Source of the DNA: Candidatus Binataceae bacterium
Lineage (GTDB): Bacteria; Desulfobacterota; Binatia; Binatales; Binataceae
Direction: 5' to 3'
Assembly (NCBI GenBank): GCA_030041155.1
Contig: JASHOJ010000013.1
Location: forward strand, 1 to 64,000
DNA length: 64,000 nt
Numbering within the stretch: the first letter of the stretch is position 1; each line of letters opens with the position of its first letter. The notes under the pieces are model-generated. The model saw only the letters and a program-made list of their open reading frames with translations. It searched no databases and was not told the origin of the DNA. This document shows positions 19,108-26,980 of this stretch, piece by piece. A program made the position numbers and the translations under genes.

Positions 19108-20403
19108 GTGACCGTAAAGTTGAAGTTCATCGTCAGAATTGGCCTGATTCTGCTGATATCCGTGGTGCTTGGCGCATGCGGTGGCGGCAGCGGCAATTCA
19201 GGCGGTTCAACGCCGCCGCTGCTTGGAGCCGGCGGTTCCAACTCGATCGGGATCGATTACACCCCGGAATCTCGATGCAGCGACAATAACTGGACGACTA
19301 ATTTTCCGGTAGCCTGCAATCCACAGCTTTCATTCACCTGTCCGACAGGAGATCCGCTGAGCCTTTGCCCGACTTCCTGCCAGAGCTGCTATAACGCCGA
19401 CCTTGCCAATCTTCAGAGTTCGCTTAAAACATCGACGATCACGTCGTATCAACCGAATTACTATATCCTGACCGCCGCCGATCAACTTCACATCAAGGTG
19501 CTGCAGGGACTGTACAATGATGCGATCCCGAGTCTCGCCGCGAGCAGCTCGGCGAACAATTGTACGTATGCGGGTGCGCCGATTGCGCTCTGCGGATCCA
19601 AGTACGCGGACGCAATACTGGACGGCGCGTGCGGCACTACTACTCCGTGGAATCCCACAGATTTTTGTACAGGAGGACCCTACATTGAGCCTCTGAGTGA
19701 TCCGACCCGCCCGTCAGGGCAGTTTATCAAAGACGGAACGATTATCGCGATCCAGCTTGGCAATGAAGCATTAGGTACAACAGTAAACGATCAGACGGTC
19801 ACGGCGCAGATGATAAGTAGCGCGGCGCAAACCCTACGAAAAGCTTTGAACAAGCGCGGTTTCAGCAGCGTGCCGATCGTCGTCTCGTTGGTGCTTGGAC
19901 AGGAGCAGGACTTCTGCACAGAGGGAGCGCCACCGGCCGGCGTCGACTATATCGCCTCTCATCCATATTGCAATTACGTGGCGAGTGTCCCGCCTAGTTG
20001 GCCTAATGACGGGGCGCAGTGCTGGAGCCAGGTACAAGCGCTGTTCACTACAGTATCTCAGCAGTATTGCGGTGCATCCAAAACCTTTATCGGCGAGACC
20101 GGATACAACACCGGATGCCCCAACAACCCGAGCGTGCCACCCACGACGATCGCTGACGAGCAGACTTTCATAAGCGCCCTCATGACATCGGTTTGCTCGT
20201 CTCCGTCTGCGTCCGGATTTCCTACTTTTCTGTTTGCGTATTCCGACGTGTGCCCATCCACGGGATGCGCTGCCGGATGCAGTGATGCAGGCATGCCAAT
20301 TGAAGGCAACGGCTACTTTGGAATATTCCACACTGAAAACTACCAGACCGAAGGCACGGCCGTGCCTAAGTTCACACAACTACCTTCGCTCACCTGTCCT
20401 TGA
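19108..20403 (+). CDS. GH17-like glycosidase lipoprotein
   Basis: 431 residues with a GTG start. The lipobox LGAC (Cys24) ends the signal segment and is followed by a Gly/Ser-rich spacer, so the protein is likely anchored in an envelope membrane. The body reads like a TIM-barrel glycosidase of the GH17 type: IAIQLGNEALG carries the putative acid Glu220 and FIGETGYNTG the putative nucleophile Glu330, the NE and ETG(W/Y) pair used by 1,3-beta-glucanases. More than 20 Cys are present, unusual for the family. Substrate is unknown. It is monocistronic and divergent from the heme protein. Confidence 0.65.
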   Translation: MTVKLKFIVRIGLILLISVVLGACGGGSGNSGGSTPPLLGAGGSNSIGIDYTPESRCSDNNWTTNFPVACNPQLSFTCPTGDPLSLCPTSCQSCYNADLANLQSSLKTSTITSYQPNYYILTAADQLHIKVLQGLYNDAIPSLAASSSANNCTYAGAPIALCGSKYADAILDGACGTTTPWNPTDFCTGGPYIEPLSDPTRPSGQFIKDGTIIAIQLGNEALGTTVNDQTVTAQMISSAAQTLRKALNKRGFSSVPIVVSLVLGQEQDFCTEGAPPAGVDYIASHPYCNYVASVPPSWPNDGAQCWSQVQALFTTVSQQYCGASKTFIGETGYNTGCPNNPSVPPTTIADEQTFISALMTSVCSSPSASGFPTFLFAYSDVCPSTGCAAGCSDAGMPIEGNGYFGIFHTENYQTEGTAVPKFTQLPSLTCP

Positions 20404-20512
20404 TGATTCGAGTGTAAGATGTATCCGAACCGAAAACGGCTCGGCCACCGGAGGCCTGCGATTCGACTAATTGCATTCGCATCGCGGTTTGCATCGCTGG
20501 CGGAAGGGGGGC

Positions 20513-21205
20513 TTAGCAGCCGCCAGTTTCGGTGAGCGCCTCGCGTATGATATCGATGACAACGCTCGGCGCCGTCACCATCGGTGCATGGTCCACCGGA
20601 TGCGACCGTACTCGCGCGCGCATCCGATCGGACATAAAGCGTTGCGTCTCGTGAACAATCATTCGGTCCTGCTCCGCCATCAGAAACCAACTCGGGCGAT
20701 CCTTCCAAAGCGGACGATTTACGGGAACCGTGATGCATGTGGACGAAAGCGGACGTTGTACCGCGCGGAGCACCTCCAATTGGTCGGCCGACGCATTCTG
20801 CGAGAACGCCGCCGCGAATGCCTCATCCGGCAGGTATATAAATCCGTGACTATCCGGCTCCAACTTAGGCGCCATCCTATGGGGCTGGTTGCGATAGAAG
20901 ACGTCCGAGACCTTTTCGCCTTCGTCGGGAGCAAGCGCGGTGATGTAAACGAGCGCCTTCACCTTCTCGTTTCGCGTCGACGCGATCACGGCCCCAGCAT
21001 AGGCGTGTCCCACAAGAACTACCGAACCTGATACTCGGTCCAGTGCGCGCTCGAGCGCCGCGGTATCATCAGCAAGCGAGGTCAGAGGCAACGGTGGCGC
21101 GAGCACCTTTGCGCTTTTGGCCAGCGGCCCAATCACTCTGGCCCAACTCGATCCGTCTGCCCATGCTCCATGCACCAGCACAACATTTAAGTTGCTATGC
21201 GGCAT
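20513..21205 (-). CDS. alpha/beta-hydrolase-fold protein with Ala at the nucleophile position
   Basis: 230 residues; ATG preceded by GAGGAG. The fold is clear: VVLVHGAWADGSSW (oxyanion region), then VLVGHAYAGAVIAST at the nucleophile elbow, and a late DHAPM that supplies the usual His. The elbow is GHAYAG where hydrolases have GHSxGG, so the catalytic Ser is replaced by Ala. Relatives are salicylate-esterase/EstC-like hydrolases. It may be inactive as an esterase or do lyase-like chemistry. The start lies within the end of the dehalogenase gene (11-base overlap), so the two are co-transcribed. Confidence 0.8.
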   Translation of the reverse strand: MPHSNLNVVLVHGAWADGSSWARVIGPLAKSAKVLAPPLPLTSLADDTAALERALDRVSGSVVLVGHAYAGAVIASTRNEKVKALVYITALAPDEGEKVSDVFYRNQPHRMAPKLEPDSHGFIYLPDEAFAAAFSQNASADQLEVLRAVQRPLSSTCITVPVNRPLWKDRPSWFLMAEQDRMIVHETQRFMSDRMRARVRSHPVDHAPMVTAPSVVIDIIREALTETGGC

Positions 21206-21890
21206 GGCCCCGCTCCTCTGACTGCGCGATCAACTGATCGGCCACGTCATTCAGGTTCGAGCCAACGATATTCGGCTGCGGCCCGACTCCGAGCAGGTCG
21301 TTCCCGGGACGCTTCACCAAGGCGGCGTTCCATCCGGCGGCGGCAGCACCCAGCGTGTCCCACGTATGGCAAGCGACAAGACATAGCTGCGACGGGCTGA
21401 CGCCGAGCTCCTTCTCCACATGAGCGTATGCCTGGCGCGACGGTTTGTGATGCTTGACCTCGTCGGCGCTAAAACGGCGCTCAAAGAGATCGGCGATTCC
21501 GCCGCGTTCGAGCTGACGCGTCTGCACCTCGAGCAAATTGTCGGTGAGCGTGAAGAGGCGGAATCCGGCGCTGCGGAGTTTTCGCAGGACCGCTGGAACT
21601 TCACGATAGGGCGGCATAGTCGAGAACTCTTCGAAGAAGTCTTTTTTATCCGCCTCGTTGATCCTGATGCCGCGCGTGTCGGCAAGCATCTTCATCACCG
21701 CTGAACCAATATCGGTAAAAGGCACATATGATTCCGCTACGGTTAGAGCCACGGAATACAGAACGAGGTTGGCGAACCATAGGCGCATCGCGCTTTTGTC
21801 GCGAAAGATTCGCTCGAAGATCGGCTCCATGGTTGTCAGATCGAGCAGAGTTTCGTTCACGTCGAAGACGATCAAAGGACGAGAGTTCAT
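21195..21890 (-). CDS. haloacid dehalogenase type II (HAD superfamily)
   Basis: 231 residues. FDVNETLLD at residues 9-17 supplies the nucleophile Asp10 with the N-E-T-L pattern of 2-haloacid dehalogenases; TLTDN (about residues 114-118) is motif II, HKPS supplies the Lys, and VACHTWDTLGAAAAGW is the last acidic loop. Such enzymes hydrolyse 2-haloacids to 2-hydroxyacids in the cytoplasm, although many relatives have other substrates. It sits between two alpha/beta hydrolases on the same strand, overlapping the downstream one by 11 bases, which suggests a small catabolic operon. Confidence 0.85.
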   Translation of the reverse strand: MNSRPLIVFDVNETLLDLTTMEPIFERIFRDKSAMRLWFANLVLYSVALTVAESYVPFTDIGSAVMKMLADTRGIRINEADKKDFFEEFSTMPPYREVPAVLRKLRSAGFRLFTLTDNLLEVQTRQLERGGIADLFERRFSADEVKHHKPSRQAYAHVEKELGVSPSQLCLVACHTWDTLGAAAAGWNAALVKRPGNDLLGVGPQPNIVGSNLNDVADQLIAQSEERGHAA

Positions 21891-21966
21891 TTGATTACAC
21901 TCCGCTTTGCGTCGCGCCTAAGTCTCATCTCTGAGTCTTAGGTGCGAGAGGTGGCCGTGCCGCAAA

Positions 21967-22821
21967 CTAACGGCCGAGAAAGTCGCGGATCGCCGCGGCA
22001 ATCTCGGCAGCGTGAGTCTCCAGCGCGAAGTGCCCGGTATCGAAGAAGTGCACTGCCGCACTCGGTATATCTCGCTTGAACCCCTCCGCGCCGGCCGGCA
22101 GAAAGAACGGATCGTTCTTTCCCCACACCGCCAGAAGCGGCGGCATGCGCTCGCGGAAGTATTTTTGAAAGGCCGGATAGAGCGCGACGTTGCTTTTGTA
22201 GTCACCAAAGAGGTCGAGCTGCACTTCGTGTGCGCCCGGCCGCGCCAGATAAAAATTATCCAAGGAATAGCCGTCGGGCGAAATGCGCGTAGGATCGTAC
22301 ACGCCGTGTGTGTATTGCCAAACGGTCGTCTCGGGTGTGAGAAACGCGCGCAGCGCATCGCGATTCGCCTGCGACGGCTGTTCCCAGTAAGCTCGTATTG
22401 GATTCCATCCTTCGCTCAGCCCTTCCTCATAAGCGTTGCCGTTCTGCGAAATGATCGCGGCTATATGCTCGGGATGCTTCAGTGCGAGTCTTAAGCCGAC
22501 GGGCGCTCCGTAATCAAAGACGTAGATCGCGAAGCGCTTTAGTCCGATAACATCCGTGAAGCGATCGATCGCATTTGCAAGATTCTCAAAGCTGTACTCG
22601 AATTCGTCGCGCGGGAGCAGGTCCGTACGCCCAAAGCCGGGCAGGTCGGGCGCCACAAGATGAAACCGATCTTCGAGCAGTGGAATCAAATCGCGGAACA
22701 TATGGCCGGCGCTCGGAAAACCGTGCAAGAGCAGGATTGTCGGACAGCCGGGCCGACCGGCTTCGCGATACGAAATCTTGAGGCGATCGATAGCGGCGGT
22801 ACGATAATAAATGCTTGCCAT
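21967..22821 (-). CDS. alpha/beta hydrolase, epoxide hydrolase / haloalkane dehalogenase-like
   Basis: 284 residues; ATG preceded by AGGAG. The oxyanion motif LLHGFPSAGHMF and an Asp nucleophile in YVFDYGAPVGLRLAL place it with Asp-nucleophile hydrolases rather than esterases; DTGHFALETH gives the catalytic His. The halide-binding Trp that follows Asp in true haloalkane dehalogenases is Tyr here and HGFP replaces HGNP/HGEP, so epoxide hydrolysis or another reaction is at least as likely. First gene of the small hydrolase cluster and divergent from the CGNR regulator. Confidence 0.82.
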   Translation of the reverse strand: MASIYYRTAAIDRLKISYREAGRPGCPTILLLHGFPSAGHMFRDLIPLLEDRFHLVAPDLPGFGRTDLLPRDEFEYSFENLANAIDRFTDVIGLKRFAIYVFDYGAPVGLRLALKHPEHIAAIISQNGNAYEEGLSEGWNPIRAYWEQPSQANRDALRAFLTPETTVWQYTHGVYDPTRISPDGYSLDNFYLARPGAHEVQLDLFGDYKSNVALYPAFQKYFRERMPPLLAVWGKNDPFFLPAGAEGFKRDIPSAAVHFFDTGHFALETHAAEIAAAIRDFLGR

Positions 22822-22904
22822 AGGAGTACTCCTGCAGGACGCTGAGAAATGCGTGAACTTGCCCCGATCAGCGGTTTTCCTTGGTTATCACGTTAAGTCA
22901 TAAC

Positions 22905-22926
22905 CTGTCAAGATACTTATGGACAG
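22905..22926. promoter_or_regulatory. inverted repeat in the divergent hydrolase/regulator promoter
   Basis: CTGTC (22905-22909), 12 bases, GACAG (22922-22926), with partly matching AAC/TTA flanks. It lies midway in the 160-bp spacer between the hydrolase cluster and the CGNR gene, a plausible operator. Confidence 0.4.
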
Positions 22927-22965
22927 TTACTTTTAGCGATCGCTCCATAACTGCTAAGGTGGATC

Positions 22966-22986
22966 ATGAGTACTCTGGCTAAATGA
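22966..22986 (+). other. six-codon upstream reading frame overlapping the CGNR gene start
   Basis: ATG at 22966 follows AAGGTGG and encodes MSTLAK; its TGA (22984-22986) overlaps the ATG of the CGNR gene (22983-22985). The main ATG has no good ribosome-binding site of its own, so the leader could provide coupled initiation. Confidence 0.4.
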
Positions 22987-23657
22987 CCAAGGACGAAACT
23001 CGTCCGTCGGCGCTGTTTATCGGCGGAGATCCAGCTCTCGATTTTCTTAATTCGATCTGTACGCCCGTAGACACGGTGGTCGAATGGATCGCGAATGGCG
23101 ACGACTTGATGGCGTGGCTTGAGCAGTCCAGGCTGGTGAGCGCCGATGCGGTCGCAACCGTCCGCGCCAATAGCTTTTCCGGGGAACTCGACGCGGTCGC
23201 CGGTCAAGCCCGCGCGCTAAGGGAGCGGTTTCGCGCTTTTGTCGTTAAGCATCGGGGACGTGCGCTGGGACGAGGCGCGCTGCGAGAACTTGCGCCGCTC
23301 AACCGGATACTCGAGCGCGATGACGCATACGGAGCAATAGTCGCCGGAGCTCGCGAGCACAACGGACAGGTCGGCAAATCCGGCCTCGAATGGCGCTCGC
23401 TGCGCCGCTGGCGCACGCCGGACTCCCTGCTCCTGCCGATTGCTCAGGCGATCGCAAAGTTCATTACGTCCGAGGACTTTTCTCGTGTGAAATCGTGCGA
23501 AAGATCGCCCTGCACGCTTTTCTTCCTCGATACGACCCGCGGGCCAGCCCGCCGATGGTGCAGCATGACTGTTTGCGGCAATCGTACCAAACAGGCCCTC
23601 TACCGCGTCCGCCTCAAGCGAAAGAAACGCACCGCTTCCTGCAGCGCTAAAGCCTGA
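22983..23657 (+). CDS. CGNR zinc-finger / ABATE-domain transcriptional regulator
   Basis: 224 residues. The N-terminal ABATE domain begins with FIGGDPALDFLNSI (residues 12-25), and the C-terminus has a CGNR zinc finger: Cys-x4-Cys, then FFLDTTRGPARRWCSMTVCGNR (two further Cys) near residues 176-204, followed by a basic tail. These proteins are thought to act as stress- or catabolism-linked regulators. It is divergent from the hydrolase cluster with a shared 160-bp promoter region, so it may control that cluster. This regulatory link is inferred from position. Confidence 0.85.
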   Translation: MTKDETRPSALFIGGDPALDFLNSICTPVDTVVEWIANGDDLMAWLEQSRLVSADAVATVRANSFSGELDAVAGQARALRERFRAFVVKHRGRALGRGALRELAPLNRILERDDAYGAIVAGAREHNGQVGKSGLEWRSLRRWRTPDSLLLPIAQAIAKFITSEDFSRVKSCERSPCTLFFLDTTRGPARRWCSMTVCGNRTKQALYRVRLKRKKRTASCSAKA

Positions 23658-24152
23658 CTGCTCTTCAGTGTTCTGCTTCGCGGGTAAGCGCAGCAGATGG
23701 GTACGGTCTTGGTGACTTAAAAGGACCACGTCCATAGTAACCTACTGGACTTGGTTCGGAGGTTAGCACGATAACAGTCAATTTTACGGGCGGGTTAGCT
23801 CTTAAGCAAGTTCGTGACGGGCGGGGCACGATAGGTTCTTGCTCCCGCCAGCGTTAAGCTCGCGCCGTCTGCGAGCGCGGCTTCGACGCATCCTCTGGGG
23901 CGATTGCCGCGCTCATCTACAACGTCGGGAGGCAACCGCCAAACAAGATCGCTTAAATTCGCGCGCTCGTTGGCGATCGCCTTACTAATGGAGCAGTGCG
24001 GGCTAGCGACGCGCGAGAGCACGTGCGTCGCCCGAACGCCATATGGACCGACGGCCATTCAGCGCAGGCTCATTGTTCATATATCCGCCCCGATGCGCGC
24101 AGTTCGGCAGGGAGTATAATCGAGGCTGTGCGCAAGGGCGCGAAAGCTGAGG
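23658..24152. other. 495-bp intergenic region with one doubtful small frame
   Basis: An 87-codon minus-strand frame (24058 to 23795, beginning MAVGPYGVRATHVLSRV and ending PPVTNLLKS) has reasonable codon composition but no ribosome-binding site and no known domain. I leave it as a possible small gene. The right end holds the likely murL promoter. Confidence 0.3.
24115..24120 (+). promoter_or_regulatory. possible -10 box of murL
   Basis: TATAAT lies 33 bases before the murL ATG. No good -35 hexamer is visible at 16-18 bases upstream, so this is tentative. Confidence 0.3.
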
Positions 24153-25565
24153 ATGAGTCTGAAATCTGAAGAATTGCGCCGGCGGCATCAGCGTTTCGTC
24201 TATCAGGCTTTCAGCGTCGCTCGCGCCGCCGACCGCCTGCTGATCAGATTCCGGTTCAAACTAGAACCCGACATCATCTTTTCGCCCGAACTTGCGATCG
24301 AATCAATCGGCCGTTCGCGTATCGATTCCATCAGCAGGAGCGCGCTCGACCGGCTGGCGTTTCATCTTGGGCTAATAGAGATGCTGAGCTATTGGAAAGC
24401 AGCCTGTCCGGGCGAGGTTGTGATCGAAGCTGGCACGCTCGACGACCGGCAGGTCCAATGGTGGAAGAACTTATGGATTCGCGGAATGGGCGAGTTCTTC
24501 TACGTTAATCAAATCGATTTCAGAGACCCCGCTTACCTGAGGATTGTTGCCCCCGCGCCAGCAGAGCAGATCGCGGAGCCGCTTGGCGCGTATAAGTCAG
24601 CTCGCCGCAGTCTGGTGATGGTCAGCGGGGGCAAGGACTCGGCACTTACGCTTCATGAATTGCGCCGGATAGGCGAGGAATTCGACTGCCTGCTATTGAA
24701 CCCGCAAAGCTCCGCCATAGCGGTTGCAGCGGTTGCTGGAGCTACTTCGCCGATTATCGTGCGCCGTCGGCTCGATCCACACCTGCTTGAGCTCAATCGG
24801 CGCGGATATCTGAACGGTCATACTCCGTTCTCGGCACTACTGGCGATCCTTGGCCTTACCTGCGCGGCTCTATTCGACTTTGACCGGGTAATCGTCTCGA
24901 ATGAGCGCAGCAGTGATGAAGGCAATCTGGAATACCTGGGGGTCGAGATCAATCATCAGTATTCCAAGACCTTTGCGTTCGAGACGGCAATTCGCAAGTA
25001 CGCCGCCACGTATTTAACGCCAAATATCAACTATTTCAGCTTCCTTCGCCCGCTGTTTGAAATTCAGGTGTGCCGCAGTTTTGCGTCATGCCCCGAATAT
25101 TTTGCAGCGTTCAGAAGCTGCAACCGCGAGCAGCGGCAGGGGACTTGGTGCGGCAGATGCCCAAAGTGCCTGTCGGTCTTCGTCTCGCTCGCGCCATTTG
25201 TTTCATCTGCGAGATTAACGGAAATTTTTGGGCAGGATCTTTTTCAGCATGCCGACTCTGTTGGGTTGCTTCGCTCTCTGCTCGGCATTGAGGGTGCGAA
25301 ACCGTTCGAGTGCGTCGGCACCCGTCGAGAGACGCTCGCGGGACTGTTTTTAAGTCTGAAGCGGCGCAAAGCTGAAGCTGGAATGTTGCCGCCGCTTCTC
25401 GATCTGGTTGAGCGCGAGTTGCTGCCGGCAACGGGCATGGCATATCAGGAGCTGGTTCGCCTGTCAGACTACATTTTGGGAGAATGGAGCGACCAGCATT
25501 ATTTGCCGCCTGAGTTCGCCGCGAGTCTCAGGCGTGGTCCCGTATATAGCGATGAAGTTGTCTGA
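24153..25565 (+). CDS. murL: MurL, UDP-MurNAc-L-Ala-L-Glu epimerase
   Basis: 470 residues, the family length. An ATP-pyrophosphatase-type PP-loop SGGKDS (158-163) and a Cys-rich site CGRCPKC (333-339) with CPEYFAAFRSC just before match MurL, described in Xanthomonas, which uses ATP to invert the terminal L-Glu of UDP-MurNAc-L-Ala-L-Glu to D-Glu. The next gene is the matching MurD2 ligase and overlaps its end by 14 bases, which confirms the assignment. Together they replace the usual glutamate racemase plus MurD route in peptidoglycan precursor synthesis. Cytoplasmic. Confidence 0.9.
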   Translation: MSLKSEELRRRHQRFVYQAFSVARAADRLLIRFRFKLEPDIIFSPELAIESIGRSRIDSISRSALDRLAFHLGLIEMLSYWKAACPGEVVIEAGTLDDRQVQWWKNLWIRGMGEFFYVNQIDFRDPAYLRIVAPAPAEQIAEPLGAYKSARRSLVMVSGGKDSALTLHELRRIGEEFDCLLLNPQSSAIAVAAVAGATSPIIVRRRLDPHLLELNRRGYLNGHTPFSALLAILGLTCAALFDFDRVIVSNERSSDEGNLEYLGVEINHQYSKTFAFETAIRKYAATYLTPNINYFSFLRPLFEIQVCRSFASCPEYFAAFRSCNREQRQGTWCGRCPKCLSVFVSLAPFVSSARLTEIFGQDLFQHADSVGLLRSLLGIEGAKPFECVGTRRETLAGLFLSLKRRKAEAGMLPPLLDLVERELLPATGMAYQELVRLSDYILGEWSDQHYLPPEFAASLRRGPVYSDEVV

Positions 25566-26952
25566 ACTAGGCGGCGAGCGTCTGCTGATCCTCGGCCTCG
25601 GCCGCGAAGGGCTGGAGAGCTACAGGTTCATCCGCCACGAGTTTCCTGAAATGGATCTGGGTCTGGCGGATCGTCTTCCGTTGGACAGCCTGTCAGCGGA
25701 AATGCGCGATTCTATCGATCGGGATAAGCGGATCAAACTTCATCTTGGCGACGAATACCTCTCGCAGCTTGCTAGCTACGATATCGTCATCCGCTCACCC
25801 GGGGTGCCGATGCGTGCACCGGAGCTTCGCGCGGCCCGAAATGCGGGCGTGCGCATCACGTCGCAGACGGAAATATTCCTGGCGAATTGCCGCGCTCGAA
25901 TTGTGGGAGTGACGGGGACCAAGGGCAAAAGCACGACCGCATCGTTGATTCACGCGATCCTGAAGACAACGGGCTTCGATACGTATCTGGCCGGAAACAT
26001 CGGCATCCCGCCGTTGCGGATGCTTCGGCGACTCGGCACGGACGACGTGGTTGTGCTGGAATTGTCGAGCTATCAACTCGATGGTGTGTGCTACAGCCCG
26101 CATATCGCGGTCCTGTTGAACATCACGCCCGAGCATCTGGACCTGCACGGCTGCTTCGCGGCATACGTCGATGCCAAACGGAATATTACGCGGTTTCAGA
26201 CTGCGAACGACGTGTTGATTTACAATCCAACACATCCGACATCGGCTGAGATTGCGGCAAGTACTGCCGCTCAGCGGGTACCATTCTCGTTAGAGCTGGA
26301 TTCAGACTCGGTGTGCTATCCGGAGAATGACTGCCTGATGTATCGAACCGACAATGCTGCGCGGTCAATCGTGCGAATTTCCGAGATAAACTTGCCGGGC
26401 CGTTTCAATCTGGAGAACGTGATGGCCGCAATCTGCGCGAGCAAGGTTTTGGGCGCTGATTCCGAGGCGATCGCAACAGCGGTACGCAATTTTGAGGCGC
26501 TGCCGTATCGCCTGGAGCGTATCGGAACTTGGCGCGGCATAACCTTTTACGACGACCCGCTTGCCACCACACCGGAAGCGACAGTAGCGGCATTAGAAGC
26601 ACTTGGCGATCGGGTCGCCACGGTAATGCTTGGCGGCTACGATCGGGGAATTGAAATGAACGGGCTCGCACGCAGGCTACGAGGCACAGGGGTGAGCACC
26701 GTCATCTTGTTCCCGCCCTCCGGAGCGCGAATCTGGTCGGCTATCGCGCGCGAGTACCACGGCATCGCGCTTCCACAGCGTTTCTCCGTAGCGGAAATGC
26801 GAGAAGCCGTGGCGCTTGCTTTCGAAAACACACCGCCAGGACGAATATGCCTGCATTCGCCCGCTTCACCCAGTTTCGGCCTGTTCAGAGATTACGCCGA
26901 CCGTGGCGATCAGTTTCGTCGCTATGTTCGCGACTTGGGTTCCATCACTTGA
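25552..26952 (+). CDS. murD2: MurD2, UDP-MurNAc-L-alanine--L-glutamate ligase
   Basis: 466 residues from ATG 25552 (MKLSELGGERLLILGLGREG); a longer frame lies within murL. Mur-ligase architecture: N-terminal nucleotide fold (about 8-95), ATP loop GVTGTKGKSTT (119-129), central ELSSYQLDG and NITPEHLDLHG, and C-terminal LHSPASPSFGLFRDYADRG. The FYDDPLATTPE stretch resembles MurD2 more than MurD. By analogy it adds L-Glu, not D-Glu, to UDP-MurNAc-L-Ala, and MurL then epimerises it. Translationally coupled to murL. Confidence 0.88.
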   Translation: MKLSELGGERLLILGLGREGLESYRFIRHEFPEMDLGLADRLPLDSLSAEMRDSIDRDKRIKLHLGDEYLSQLASYDIVIRSPGVPMRAPELRAARNAGVRITSQTEIFLANCRARIVGVTGTKGKSTTASLIHAILKTTGFDTYLAGNIGIPPLRMLRRLGTDDVVVLELSSYQLDGVCYSPHIAVLLNITPEHLDLHGCFAAYVDAKRNITRFQTANDVLIYNPTHPTSAEIAASTAAQRVPFSLELDSDSVCYPENDCLMYRTDNAARSIVRISEINLPGRFNLENVMAAICASKVLGADSEAIATAVRNFEALPYRLERIGTWRGITFYDDPLATTPEATVAALEALGDRVATVMLGGYDRGIEMNGLARRLRGTGVSTVILFPPSGARIWSAIAREYHGIALPQRFSVAEMREAVALAFENTPPGRICLHSPASPSFGLFRDYADRGDQFRRYVRDLGSIT

Positions 26953-26980
26953 GTCGCGCGCGGGCCTTTCTGAAAAGTTC

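Noticed and set aside
21967-22821. Calling this a true haloalkane dehalogenase.
   Set aside because: The halide-binding Trp after the nucleophile and the HGNP/HGEP residue are replaced, so only a general Asp-nucleophile hydrolase call is safe.
25552-26952. Reading this gene as classical murD.
   Set aside because: It overlaps murL and lacks the dcw neighbours; the MurD2 assignment explains the pairing better.
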